From Streptomyces sp. QL37 (GTDB lineage: Bacteria; Actinomycetota; Actinomycetes; Streptomycetales; Streptomycetaceae), in contig NZ_PTJS01000001.1 in the NCBI RefSeq assembly GCF_002941025.1, forward strand, positions 8,331,765 to 8,395,764: a stretch of 64,000 nucleotides of DNA, read 5' to 3'. Each line of letters starts with the position of its first letter. Positions within the stretch are counted from its first letter, which is position 1. Below, piece after piece: positions 36,428 to 48,936 of this stretch. The position numbers and the translations under genes were made by a program. The notes under the pieces are model-generated. The model saw only the letters and a program-made list of their open reading frames with translations. It did no database searches and was not told where the DNA came from.

Positions 36428-37674
36428 ACACCCCGGCACACCGCCGCTCCGTCATCACGGGGATCGGTGTCGTCGCCCCCAACGGGACCGGCGCCGGTGC
36501 TTTCTGGAAGCAGACGCAGGAAGGGGTCAGTGTCCTCGACACGGTGTCCCGCGAGGGCTGCGAGAACCTCCCGCTGCGCGTCGCGGGCGAGGTCAGGGAC
36601 TTCGACCCGGTCGCCTTCATCGAGGAGCGCTTCCTCGTCCAGACCGACCGCTTCACGCACTACGCGATGGCAGCCGCCGATCTCGCCCTGGACGACGCAC
36701 GGCTCGGGCGCGCGGACTACGAGGGCGCGCCGTTCAAGGTGGGCGTGGTCACCGCCGCCGGTTCCGGCGGCGGTGAGTTCGGCCAGCGCGAGCTGCAACG
36801 GCTGTGGGGCGAGGGCTCCCGTTTCGTCGGCCCGTACCAGTCCATCGCCTGGTTCTACGCGGCGAGCACCGGCCAGATCTCGATCCGCGGCGGATTCAAG
36901 GGGCCGTGCGCAGTCGTCGCCAGCGACGAGGCCGGCGGCCTGGACGCGCTCATGCACGCCGCGCGGTCCATCCGCCGGGGAACGGACGCGGTCGTGGTCG
37001 GCGCGGCCGAGGCACCCCTCGCGCCGTACTCGGTCGTCTGCCAGCTCGGCTACGAGGACCTCAGCCTCTGCGACGACCCCACCCGCGCCTACCGGCCGTT
37101 CACCGCGGACGCCTGCGGATTCGTACCCGCCGAGGGCGGCGCCATGCTGGTGGTCGAGGAGGAGACGACGGCTCTCGAACGCGGCGCGAAGGTACGGGCA
37201 GAACTGGCCGGCCACGCCGCGACCTTCACCGGCGCGGCCCGCTGGGAGGAGTCCCGGGCGGGACTGGCCCGGGCCATCGAAGGCGCGCTCCGCGAGGCGG
37301 ACTGCGCGCCGGAGGAGATCGACGTCGTGTTCGCCGACGCCCTCGGCGTGCCCTCGGCGGACCGGGCCGAGGCCCTCGCGATCGCCGACGCCCTGGGCGC
37401 GCACGGACGCCGGGTCCCGGTGACCGCGCCCAAGACCGGCACCGGCCGCGCCTACTGCGGCGCACCTGTGCTCGACACCTCCGCCGCCGTGCTCGCCATG
37501 GAACACGGCATGGTCCCGCCGACGCCCAACGTCTTCGACGTGTGCCACGACCTGGACGTGGTCACCGGGCGCGCGCGCCCCGCCGAACTGCGCACCGCGC
37601 TCGTCCTGAGCCGCGGGCTGATGGGCTCGAACTCGGCCCTGGTGCTGCGCCGCCCCACCGACACCCCGCTCTGA
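36424..37674 (+). CDS. whiE-IV: Type II PKS chain-length factor (KS beta)
   Basis: 416 residues homologous to the preceding ketosynthase. The position of the active-site Cys is taken by Glu169 ([16 protein letters not shown]), so it is catalytically a chain-length factor, not a condensing enzyme. Most such subunits carry Gln here; the Glu variant fits spore-pigment relatives as I recall them. It determines the number of extension rounds. Confidence 0.95.
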   Translation: MNTPAHRRSVITGIGVVAPNGTGAGAFWKQTQEGVSVLDTVSREGCENLPLRVAGEVRDFDPVAFIEERFLVQTDRFTHYAMAAADLALDDARLGRADYEGAPFKVGVVTAAGSGGGEFGQRELQRLWGEGSRFVGPYQSIAWFYAASTGQISIRGGFKGPCAVVASDEAGGLDALMHAARSIRRGTDAVVVGAAEAPLAPYSVVCQLGYEDLSLCDDPTRAYRPFTADACGFVPAEGGAMLVVEEETTALERGAKVRAELAGHAATFTGAARWEESRAGLARAIEGALREADCAPEEIDVVFADALGVPSADRAEALAIADALGAHGRRVPVTAPKTGTGRAYCGAPVLDTSAAVLAMEHGMVPPTPNVFDVCHDLDVVTGRARPAELRTALVLSRGLMGSNSALVLRRPTDTPL

Positions 37675-37689
37675 GAAGGAGTAGCCCCC

Positions 37690-38428
<739 letters not shown>

Positions 38429-38447
38429 TGCCCCGAAAGGCAGCCAG

Positions 38448-38780
38448 ATGCACCACGCACTGATCGTCGCCCGGATGGCGCCGGAGTCCGCGCCGGACAT
38501 CGCGAAGCTGTTCGCGGCCTCGGACAACACCGAGCTGCCGCACCTCGTCGGAGTCAACAGGCGCACCCTGTTCCAGTTCGGCGACGTGTATCTCCACCTG
38601 ATCGAGTCCGAACGGCCTCCGGGCCCGGAGATCGCCAAGGTGACGGAGCACCCGGAGTTCCAGGCCATCAGCGACCGGCTGACGGCCTTCGTGAGCCCGT
38701 ACGACCCGGAGACGTGGCGCGGTCCGAAGGACGCGATGGCGCAGCAGTTCTACCGGTGGCAGAGCGACGGCTCCGCCTGA
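38448..38780 (+). CDS. whiE-VII: TcmI-type polyketide cyclase
   Basis: 110 residues with the TcmI ferredoxin-like fold: ALIVARMAPESAPDIAKLFAAS at the start and PETWRGPKDAMAQQFYRW at the end. Equivalent to whiE ORFVII, which closes later rings. It is the last gene of the rightward cluster, with a strong bidirectional terminator directly after it. Confidence 0.93.
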   Translation: MHHALIVARMAPESAPDIAKLFAASDNTELPHLVGVNRRTLFQFGDVYLHLIESERPPGPEIAKVTEHPEFQAISDRLTAFVSPYDPETWRGPKDAMAQQFYRWQSDGSA

Positions 38781-38839
38781 CACGCAGATGACCGCCCCGG
38801 GTCCGGCACCCATGTGCCGGACCCGGGGCGATCTGCGTG
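38781..38839. terminator. Strong bidirectional terminator between whiE-VII and the O-methyltransferase
   Basis: Inner perfect 16-base arms (38794-38809 and 38814-38829) with a CCAT loop. Outer arms are CACGCAGAT (38781-38789) and ATCTGCGTG (38831-38839). It serves both convergent genes. Confidence 0.88.
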
Positions 38840-38850
38840 TGTGCCCAGCG

Positions 38851-39936
38851 CTACGGCACGACGCACTCGAACGCGTGCAGGTACGCGTTGACCGGGTGGA
38901 TCTCGCCGACCCGCAGACCGGCGTCGGACATCCGCCCGACCAGGCTCTCCCGGGTGTGCTTGGCACCCCCGACGTTGAGCAGGAGCAGCAGGTCCATGGC
39001 GGTGGTGAACCTCATCGACGGGGTGTCGTCCACGAGATTCTCGATGATCACCACGCGGGCGCCGGGGCGGGCCGCGGCGACCACGTTCCGCAGGGTCCTG
39101 CGGGTGCTCTCGTCGTCCCATTCGAGGATGTTCTTGATGATGTACAGGTCCACCTCGAACGGGATGTCCTCGCGGCAGTCGCCGGGCACGATCCGTACGC
39201 GGTCCGCGAGGTGGCCGCCGTCCCGCAGCCTGGCGTCCGCACGGGCCACGACACCCGGCAGGTCCAGGAGCGTTCCCTGGACCGAGGGGTGCTTCTCCAG
39301 CAGACTCGCGAGCACGTGCCCCTGGCCGCCGCCGATGTCGGCGACCGAGGACACCCCGGTGAGGTCCAGGAGGTCGGCGACGTCCTGCGCCGACTGCACG
39401 CTGGAGGTGGTCATCGCCCGGTTGAACACCTGGGCGGACTCGCCCGCGTCCTGGTGGAGATACTCGAAGAAGCCCTTGCCGAACGTCTCGGGGAAGACGC
39501 TCGTGCCGGAACGCACCGCGTCGTCGAGCCGCGGCCAGACCTCCCAGGTCCAGGGTTCGGTGCACCACAGGGAGATGTAACGCAGGCTGTTCGGGTCGTC
39601 CTCGCGCAGCAGCCGGGACATCTCGGTGTGGACGAACTTCCCGTCCGTCGTCTCCTCGAAGATCCCGTAGCAGCACAGTGCGCGCAGCAGCCGGCGCAGA
39701 GGTACGGGCTCGGCGTCCACGACCAGGGCGATCTCGGCCGCCGATGCCGGTGCCTCGCCCAGCGCGTCGGCCACGCGCAGCCTCGCCGCCGCGCGCACGG
39801 CCGCGGCGCAGGCGGCCCCGAACGCGAGCTCCCGCAGCCGCATGGACGGCGGCGGGTTCTGGGTGGCGGAGACCGGGGGCGCGGTGAGAGGGGGCGCGAC
39901 CGGGGTGGTGTCGGGGGTGGGACTCACGGTGGTCAT
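38851..39936 (-). CDS. SAM-dependent O-methyltransferase (acetylserotonin-OMT-like)
   Basis: 361 residues. An N-terminal dimerisation winged-helix domain (LRELAFGAACAAAVRAAARL) precedes the SAM-binding motif VADIGGGQGHVLASLLEKHP and the late VIIENLVDD. These are features of small-molecule O-methyltransferases that decorate polyketides. The ATG at 39936 begins MTTVSPTPDTTP, with GGAG upstream; the frame extends further without reason. It converges on the pigment cluster and may methylate the pigment's hydroxyls, by context only. The S. coelicolor whiE set, as I know it, lacks such a gene. Confidence 0.9.
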   Translation of the reverse strand: MTTVSPTPDTTPVAPPLTAPPVSATQNPPPSMRLRELAFGAACAAAVRAAARLRVADALGEAPASAAEIALVVDAEPVPLRRLLRALCCYGIFEETTDGKFVHTEMSRLLREDDPNSLRYISLWCTEPWTWEVWPRLDDAVRSGTSVFPETFGKGFFEYLHQDAGESAQVFNRAMTTSSVQSAQDVADLLDLTGVSSVADIGGGQGHVLASLLEKHPSVQGTLLDLPGVVARADARLRDGGHLADRVRIVPGDCREDIPFEVDLYIIKNILEWDDESTRRTLRNVVAAARPGARVVIIENLVDDTPSMRFTTAMDLLLLLNVGGAKHTRESLVGRMSDAGLRVGEIHPVNAYLHAFECVVP

Positions 39937-39970
39937 ACCGTCTCGTTTCTCCTTGTGCGGCGGTGGGCCG

Positions 39971-41074
39971 TCATCCGGCACACATCCCGGCCGGGACGGA
40001 CGTCCCGCAGGTGTTGCTGACGAAGGTGTTGCCGGTACCCGAGGTGTCGCGGTTGGCGAGGTCGGCCGGCTTGTTGCCCTGCACGAGATTGCGGCTGATG
40101 GTGTTGTCGGTGTTGAGCGCGCCCACGAAGCTCTTGAACAGCAGGATGCCGCCGGAGAGCGGGGTCGAGCCGACGTTGTCGCGGATGACGTTGGAACGCA
40201 CGGTCGTGGCCTCGCTGCCGGTGAGGACGATGCCGGATCCCTGGATCGCGGACAGACGCGGGGTGGCCGGGCAGAACTTGTTGTTCTTGACGATCCGGTT
40301 GCCGCTGATGGTCATCGCCCCCGCCGCGGGCTTGGACTCGTCGCCCACGACGAAGACCCCGCTGCAGTTGCCCGTCAGGGTGTTGCCGTCGATCACGAGG
40401 TTCCTCACCCGGCGAGCGGTGACGCCGATGCGGTTCCCGCTCACGGAGTTGTCGACGACCAGGGTTCCGCCGGTGTCGGTCGCTCCGCCCTCCTCGCTGA
40501 CCGAGTTGGCGACGAAGATGCCCGCGTCGCCGTTGCCGGTGGCGGTGTTGTGCCGGAAGTCACCGCGGGTCGACCGCTCCTGGGCGATGCCCCACGTGCC
40601 GTTCTTGCCGGCCGCCACCCTGCGGACGGAGAGGCCGTCGGTCCAGGACGCCCAGATGCCGCTCTTGTCGAAGCCGGAGACGGTCAGTGAGCGGATGCGG
40701 ACATCGTCGACCGTGCGGCTCTTCGTCCCGATGACGCAGATGCCGTTCCCGCCCTTGGCGCAGGCGTTGGCGGCCTTGACCTTCTTCGCCGTCTTGGCTC
40801 CCTTCGCGGCCGGCGGGGCGATGACCGTCCGCTCGCCGGTGCCGCGCAGGGTCAGGCCGGGCTTGGTGATCAGGACGCTCTCACGGTAGGTGCCGGCCAG
40901 GACGACGACGGTGTCTCCGGGCCGCGCCGCGTCCACCGCGCTCTGGATCGATTCGCCCGGGTGCACCACGAGGTCACTGTGCCCGGACGCGGTGGAGGGA
41001 ACGGCCGCGAGACCCAGCGCCGTGGCTGTGGAGACGGTGATACCCGCCAGGCATTTCATGTGTCTTCTGCTCAT
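39971..41074 (-). CDS. Secreted right-handed beta-helix protein (NosD-like)
   Basis: 367 residues with a signal peptide (CLAGITVSTATALGLAAVPSTASG). Its opening resembles the family: HPGESIQSAVDAARPGDTVV and LAGTYRESVLITKPGLTLRG. Repeated Asn-rich rungs follow (NRIGVTARRVRNLVIDGN; NVIRDNVGSTPLSGGIL). Function is unknown; such proteins include lyases, epimerases and scaffolds. An alternative start is the ATG at 41059. It is the second beta-helix protein in the window and unlike the first in detail. Confidence 0.82.
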   Translation of the reverse strand: MSRRHMKCLAGITVSTATALGLAAVPSTASGHSDLVVHPGESIQSAVDAARPGDTVVVLAGTYRESVLITKPGLTLRGTGERTVIAPPAAKGAKTAKKVKAANACAKGGNGICVIGTKSRTVDDVRIRSLTVSGFDKSGIWASWTDGLSVRRVAAGKNGTWGIAQERSTRGDFRHNTATGNGDAGIFVANSVSEEGGATDTGGTLVVDNSVSGNRIGVTARRVRNLVIDGNTLTGNCSGVFVVGDESKPAAGAMTISGNRIVKNNKFCPATPRLSAIQGSGIVLTGSEATTVRSNVIRDNVGSTPLSGGILLFKSFVGALNTDNTISRNLVQGNKPADLANRDTSGTGNTFVSNTCGTSVPAGMCAG

Positions 41075-41195
41075 GAGCCGAAGCTATGGGCGATCAACCG
41101 CAGGTGCCACGCAAGGTGAGCGTATGGATACATGGCGTGCCTGAATGGCTTACTGCGTCCGTGTCCCCGGCCTCCGCGGCCGTACCGTTGCCCCC

Positions 41196-41597
41196 ATGAC
41201 GGGCGAGCGCGATCTTCGGACACTCCTGCGGGGCCTGCGACCGGAGCTCAGGCCCGGCCGCTACGTCTACACGACTCTTCCCGGCGGCGAGGCGCCCACC
41301 GGCGTCACCCCGGTGGTCACGGTCACCGAGCGGGAAGGGCTGACGCTCGTCGTCCCCGAGGCGCAGGCCGAGGAGTCAGGGCTCCCGTACCACTTCGTCG
41401 CCGCCTGGATCACTCTCCGTGTGCATTCCGCCCTGGACGCCGTCGGACTGACCGCCGCGGTCTCCCTGGCCCTCACCGACGAGGGCGTCAGCTGCAACGT
41501 CGTCGCCGGATTCCACCACGACCACCTGTTCGTGCCGTACGAACGGGCGGCCGACGCGGTCCGGGCGCTCGAAGCGCTGGCCGCGGAGTCCGGGTAG
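41196..41597 (+). CDS. ACT-domain protein
   Basis: 133 residues resembling small ACT-type proteins (COG3603-like). It contains YVYTTLPGGEAPTGVTPVVT, then FVAAWITLRVHSALDAVGLTA, and ends PYERAADAVRALEAL. ACT domains bind amino acids and regulate enzymes, but no partner is apparent here. The start at 41196 is the only ATG fitting the conserved N-terminus. Confidence 0.75.
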   Translation: MTGERDLRTLLRGLRPELRPGRYVYTTLPGGEAPTGVTPVVTVTEREGLTLVVPEAQAEESGLPYHFVAAWITLRVHSALDAVGLTAAVSLALTDEGVSCNVVAGFHHDHLFVPYERAADAVRALEALAAESG

Positions 41598-41643
41598 GAG
41601 TGCCCGGCTCCGCAACGTGAGCCGGGACACGTAACATGGCCCC

Positions 41644-44446
<2,803 letters not shown>

Positions 44447-44583
44447 TCACACAAACCCATGTCCGGCGGCACACTGCACTCTTGACTCACCAACACCTCC
44501 CGTCCCAGAGTGTGCGCCGACCGATGAACGCGGGGAGCGTCCCCCCCGGGAACCGCTTTGCCACCGGGCCAAGAAGGGTTGTC

Positions 44584-45915
44584 ATGACGTCGAAGCAGAG
44601 GATCAGACTCGCGCTCGCACTGACCACGGCAGGGGCGCTGAGCGTGGCGCTCCTCTCCCCGGCCGCGGCAGGAGCGGACACCGTACGGCCGGAATGTCCG
44701 CGCGGGCTCGCCTGCGACTGGGTCCCCGCGGCCTACCAGCAGACCGGCGAGCCGGAGGACAAGGAGACCTACGGCAACTACGACACGGCGAACCGGCCCG
44801 ACAGCAACTCCATCAGATTCATCGTCCTGCACGACACCGAGGTCGACTACGACACCACCCTGAAGATCTTCCAGAACCCGGCCAACCAGACTTCCGCCCA
44901 CTACGTGGTGCGCTCGGCAGACGGCCATGTCACACAGATGGTGAAGAACAAGGACGTCGCCTGGCAGGCGGGCAATTGGTACCTCAACTCCCACTCCATC
45001 GGCATCGAGCAGGAGGGCGTCGCGGCCGAGGGCGCCAAGTGGTACACCCCCGAGATGTACCGGTCGACCGCACGCCTCGTACGTCACCTGGCGGCCGAGT
45101 ACGACATCCCGCTCGACCGGCAGCACATCCTCGGCCACGACGGCGTGCCGCCCACCAGCGCGGCGGGCACCCGGAACATGCACTGGGACCCGGGCCCCTA
45201 CTGGGACTGGAACCGCTTCATGGCGTTGCTCGGCGAGCCCACCGTACCGACCGCCCCCAGGAGCAGTGAACTGGTCACGGTCAGCGCGGACTTCACCAAG
45301 AACCAGCAGGAGTTCCGCGACTGCGAGAAGAGCGTCGATCTGCCCCGCCAGGGCAGCAGCGCGGTACCCCTCCACACCGAACCGTCCGCGGACTCCCCGC
45401 TCTTCTCCGACCCGGGGCTGCACCCTGACGGCTCGCCCGGGACGAACTGCGCGGCGGACTGGGGCAGCAAGATCAGCGCCACCCAGCAGGCTGTCGTGGC
45501 CGACAAGGCGCCCGGCTGGACGGCGATCTGGTGGTACGGCGACAAGGCGTGGTTCCGCACGCCTGACGGGACCCGGACCGTCACGCCCACATCCGGCCGC
45601 ATCGTGCGGCCGAAGGCCGGTAAGGAGGAAGTGCCGGTGTACGGCGTCGCCTACCCGGAGAAGGCGGAGTACCCCACGGACTTCGCCAAGCCGACCGTGG
45701 GCAGCCCGCTCGTCTACACCATCAAGGCGGGGCAGGCCTTCCCCGGAGGCGGCGAGGCGCCCACCGGCTACTACTACGCGCCGACGATCGACAGTTCGAA
45801 GCCGTACGACCACACGTACTTCCGCGGCGGCCAGAAGTATGTGACGGTCCAGATCGGACACCGGATCGGCTTCGTGAAGGCGTCCGACGTCGATGTGGTG
45901 CGGGCCGGGTCATGA
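44584..45915 (+). CDS. Secreted N-acetylmuramoyl-L-alanine amidase (amidase_2/PGRP type)
   Basis: 443 residues with a signal peptide (LALALTTAGALSVALLSPAAAGA). The amidase_2 domain shows a zinc His in FIVLHDTEVDY, then SAHYVVRSADGHV, NSHSIGIEQEG and HILGHDGV with the second His. The C-terminal ~190 residues look SH3-like (VPLHTEPSADSPLF; APGWTAIWWYGDKAWF) and may bind cell wall. It cuts the glycan-peptide bond of peptidoglycan. Confidence 0.92.
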   Translation: MTSKQRIRLALALTTAGALSVALLSPAAAGADTVRPECPRGLACDWVPAAYQQTGEPEDKETYGNYDTANRPDSNSIRFIVLHDTEVDYDTTLKIFQNPANQTSAHYVVRSADGHVTQMVKNKDVAWQAGNWYLNSHSIGIEQEGVAAEGAKWYTPEMYRSTARLVRHLAAEYDIPLDRQHILGHDGVPPTSAAGTRNMHWDPGPYWDWNRFMALLGEPTVPTAPRSSELVTVSADFTKNQQEFRDCEKSVDLPRQGSSAVPLHTEPSADSPLFSDPGLHPDGSPGTNCAADWGSKISATQQAVVADKAPGWTAIWWYGDKAWFRTPDGTRTVTPTSGRIVRPKAGKEEVPVYGVAYPEKAEYPTDFAKPTVGSPLVYTIKAGQAFPGGGEAPTGYYYAPTIDSSKPYDHTYFRGGQKYVTVQIGHRIGFVKASDVDVVRAGS

Positions 45916-45937
45916 AGGGCTGCTGAGAAGGCGAACG

Positions 45938-45981
45938 GCGCGCTGCGGGACCCATGTGTCGGCACCGGTCCCGCAGCGCGC
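45938..45981. terminator. Hairpin terminator between amidase and APH genes
   Basis: GCGCGCTGCGGGACC (45938-45952) and GGTCCCGCAGCGCGC (45967-45981) are perfect 15-base arms with a 14-base loop, between convergent genes. Confidence 0.82.
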
Positions 45982-46016
45982 TTCCCCCGTCCGTCAGGCC
46001 GGTGTACCCGGCATGG

Positions 46017-47153
46017 TCAGCGTGTCCCCACAGCGGCGCGCACGGCCCGCCGGGCCATCGCGCAGTCGTCGTGCAGCCTGCGCAGCAGGAGCCTCTGCTC
46101 CTCGCCGGAGGTCAGCAGGCCCTGCCGTGCCTGGCCGCCTCCGGCCGGCGCCCCTTCGCGCATGGCCCGCTGGACAGCCGTCTCGTACGTACGGATCTCC
46201 CGGGTCAGCACGATCATGAGGTTCACCAGGAAGGCGTCACGGGCGGCAGCTCCGGCCGCCTGTGCCAGCTGGCTGATCTGGCGCCGGGACGCCGGTGCGT
46301 CACCGAGTACCGCCCAGAGGGTCGCCAGGTCGTATCCCGGCAGATACCAGCCGGCGTGCTCCCAGTCGACCAGCACGGGCCCGGTGGGCGGCAGCAGGAT
46401 GTTCGAGAGCAGGGCGTCGCCGTGACAGAACTGGCCCATGCCCTGCCGGCCGCCGGCGTGGGCCAGACCGTGCAGCAGCTTCTGAAGGTCACCCAGATCG
46501 CGATCGGTGAAGAGACCCAGCTCGTGATAGCGGGCGATGCGTGAGGCGTAGTCCAGCGGGGCGTCGAACAGTCCGGCCGGTGGCCTCCAGGCATTGATCC
46601 GGCTGACGGCTCCGAGCACGGCCCGCATGTCAGCACGGGGCGGCGCCTCCGCGGGATGCCTCGTCAGCGCCGCGACCCGTCCGGGCATCCGCTCGATCAC
46701 CAGCGTGCAGTTCTCCGGGTCGGCTGCGATGAGCCGCGGGGCCCGGACCGGTGGGCGGTGCCTGACGAAGGCGCGGTATGCCGCTATTTCGTGCCGGAAC
46801 CGCTCCGTCCACGCGGGGGAGTGGTCGAGTAAACACTTGGCCACCGCGGTCGCGCGGCCGGTGGTGCCCACGATGAGCACCGAGCGCCCGCTGCGGCGCA
46901 GCACCTGCACGGGATTGAACTCCGGGCAGATGCGGTGCACGGAGGCGATGGCCATCCGCAGCTGCGCGCCCTGCGCGCCGGACAGGTCCAGTCTTCCGCT
47001 GAGCGGTGGGGAGCCCGGCCCCGCCGCCCGCCGGGTCCGACCCGTGCCGGACGCCGGTGGCGCGGCGCGGGGGTCGAGATACGGCCCGCCGCCCGCCCCC
47101 GAGGGACGGAGCGGCCGGGGCGGGGCGGACACGGAGGACGATGCTGTGTACAT
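46017..47153 (-). CDS. Aminoglycoside phosphotransferase-fold kinase
   Basis: About 378 residues. The core matches APH-type kinases: the catalytic loop [12 protein letters not shown] and the metal-binding region [22 protein letters not shown] long Pro/Gly-rich N-terminal extension (about 50 residues) precedes the fold. Such proteins phosphorylate small molecules; a resistance role is possible but unproven. I chose the ATG at 47153 because the sequence beyond it is not coding-like. It is divergent from the NsdA-like regulator. Confidence 0.82.
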   Translation of the reverse strand: MYTASSSVSAPPRPLRPSGAGGGPYLDPRAAPPASGTGRTRRAAGPGSPPLSGRLDLSGAQGAQLRMAIASVHRICPEFNPVQVLRRSGRSVLIVGTTGRATAVAKCLLDHSPAWTERFRHEIAAYRAFVRHRPPVRAPRLIAADPENCTLVIERMPGRVAALTRHPAEAPPRADMRAVLGAVSRINAWRPPAGLFDAPLDYASRIARYHELGLFTDRDLGDLQKLLHGLAHAGGRQGMGQFCHGDALLSNILLPPTGPVLVDWEHAGWYLPGYDLATLWAVLGDAPASRRQISQLAQAAGAAARDAFLVNLMIVLTREIRTYETAVQRAMREGAPAGGGQARQGLLTSGEEQRLLLRRLHDDCAMARRAVRAAVGTR

Positions 47154-47317
47154 GGGCGAGACAGATCCCTTCGTGCGCCGACAAGTTACGTGCGCCGCCC
47201 CGGCCGGCGGCCGTTCGGCACCCTGGGGAGTACCTAGGGCTGCCGGGCGGGGTGGCGCTTTCCTACCTGACACCGGCCCGCGGGTGGCACAACATCTAGC
47301 GACCCCTGGCGAACCCT

Positions 47318-47331
47318 GGCGAATATTCGCC
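47318..47331. promoter_or_regulatory. Palindrome GGCGAATATTCGCC before the NsdA-like gene
   Basis: A perfect 14-base palindrome 54 bases upstream of the GTG start. A direct repeat CCCTGGCGAA (twice, 47304-47323) runs into it. It is a plausible operator or autoregulatory site. Confidence 0.5.
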
Positions 47332-47384
47332 CGGCATCCGCCGGGGGGCTAGGGTCAAGTCAGCCGAGAACCTGGGGGCTTGAC

Positions 47385-48881
47385 GTGACCGGAGAACCCA
47401 ACACCCGTCTTTCAGACCTGTTCGGCCTGGCCGGCTGGTCCAAGGGCGAACTCGCGAGAATGGTGAACAGGCAGGCGGCGGCCATGGGCCACCTCCAACT
47501 GGCCACCGACACCTCGCGGGTGCGGCGCTGGATCGACATGGGGGAGTCCCCCCGCGATCCCGTGCCCGAGGTGCTGGCGGCTCTGTTCACCGAGCGGCTC
47601 GGCCGTGTCGTGACCATCGAGGACCTCGGGTTCGGCCGGCGCGGGCGTGCAGGGAAGCGGCGAAAAGCCGGGACGGAAGACAATCCCGACGGTTTGCCGT
47701 GGGCGCCCGAACGGACGGCAGCGGTCCTCACCGAATTCACGGGAATGGACCTCATGCTCAACCGACGCGGCTTGGTGGGCGCGGGCGCCGCGCTCGCCGC
47801 TGGCTCAGCTCTCACCGGCGCCATGTACGACTGGCTGCATTCGGATCCCGCTCCGGCGGCCCGGGCCACCCGGCTCAACGACCCTCTGTACGCCGACAAC
47901 GCCGGCTTCGACCTGTACGAGGCCGCGCCCATCGGGTCCGAGGAGATCGAGGCGCTCGAGCGCTCGGTCGAGGTGTTCCGGGCCTGGGACGCATCCCGAG
48001 GCGGCGGACTCCAGCGCAAGGCAGTCGTGGGCCAGCTGAACGAGGTGGGCGGCATGCTCGCCTACAACCACCCCGAGCACCTGCAGCGCCGTCTCTGGGG
48101 TGTCGCCGCCAATCTCGCGGTCCTCGCCGGCTGGATGTCCCACGACGTCGGCCTCGAGCCCACCGCCCAGAAGTACTTCGTGATCGCCGCCCACGCGGCG
48201 CGCGAGGGCGGAGACCGTCCCCGAGCGGGCGAGGCGCTCTCGCGTGCCGCCCGACAGATGGTCCACCTGGGCAGGCCCGACGACGCCCTGGACCTGATGA
48301 AGCTCGCCAAGTCCGGTTCCGGGGAGGAGACCCTGCCGCGTACCCGGGCGATGCTGCACACCATCGAGGCCTGGGCACAGGCGTCGATGGGACGAGGACA
48401 GGCCATGCGGCGCACCCTCGGCGAAGCCGAGGAGCTCTTCGTCTCGGACAAGGGCGATGTGCCGCCGCCGAGCTGGATGCAGATGTTCGACGAGGCGGAC
48501 ATGCACGGGATGCAGGCACTGGCCTTCCGTACGCTGGCCGAGCACGACCCGGGCGCGGCATCCACGGCCCAGCGCCACGCCAAGCAGGCACTCGATCTGC
48601 GGATAAACGGCCGTCAGCGGTCCAAGATCTTCGACTACATCTCACTCGCCTCGGCATGCTTCATCGCCGACGACCCCGAGCAGGCCGACCGCTACGCACG
48701 GCTGGCTCTGGTGTCGATGGGGGAGACGTCCTCGCACCGTACCTGGGACCGCCTGCGCGAGATGTACCGGCTCACCGGTCAGTTCGCCGGTCACGCCAAG
48801 ATCGAGGACCTGCGCGAGGAGATCGAGCTCGCCCTGCCCCCGAGCGGAGCGAGGAAGAAGGCCAAGGGCTCCCAGATCTGA
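47385..48881 (+). CDS. NsdA/NsdB-like TPR regulator
   Basis: 498 residues starting at GTG 47385. The N-terminal ~90 residues have an Xre-like look (LSDLFGLAGWSKGELARMVN; VRRWIDMGESPRDP). The C-terminal ~300 residues are TPR-like helical repeats (AGEALSRAARQMVHLGRPDDALDLM). Length and layout match NsdA, a negative regulator of sporulation and antibiotic production in S. coelicolor. Oddly, a twin-Arg plus hydrophobic segment (NRRGLVGAGAALAAGSAL) lies inside, at about residues 126-143. Confidence 0.78.
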   Translation: MTGEPNTRLSDLFGLAGWSKGELARMVNRQAAAMGHLQLATDTSRVRRWIDMGESPRDPVPEVLAALFTERLGRVVTIEDLGFGRRGRAGKRRKAGTEDNPDGLPWAPERTAAVLTEFTGMDLMLNRRGLVGAGAALAAGSALTGAMYDWLHSDPAPAARATRLNDPLYADNAGFDLYEAAPIGSEEIEALERSVEVFRAWDASRGGGLQRKAVVGQLNEVGGMLAYNHPEHLQRRLWGVAANLAVLAGWMSHDVGLEPTAQKYFVIAAHAAREGGDRPRAGEALSRAARQMVHLGRPDDALDLMKLAKSGSGEETLPRTRAMLHTIEAWAQASMGRGQAMRRTLGEAEELFVSDKGDVPPPSWMQMFDEADMHGMQALAFRTLAEHDPGAASTAQRHAKQALDLRINGRQRSKIFDYISLASACFIADDPEQADRYARLALVSMGETSSHRTWDRLREMYRLTGQFAGHAKIEDLREEIELALPPSGARKKAKGSQI

Positions 48882-48936
48882 TCAGGGCCGCCATCGATGA
48901 GCGCATCAGACCTTCCGAAGGCCGGCCGGGGCTCGC

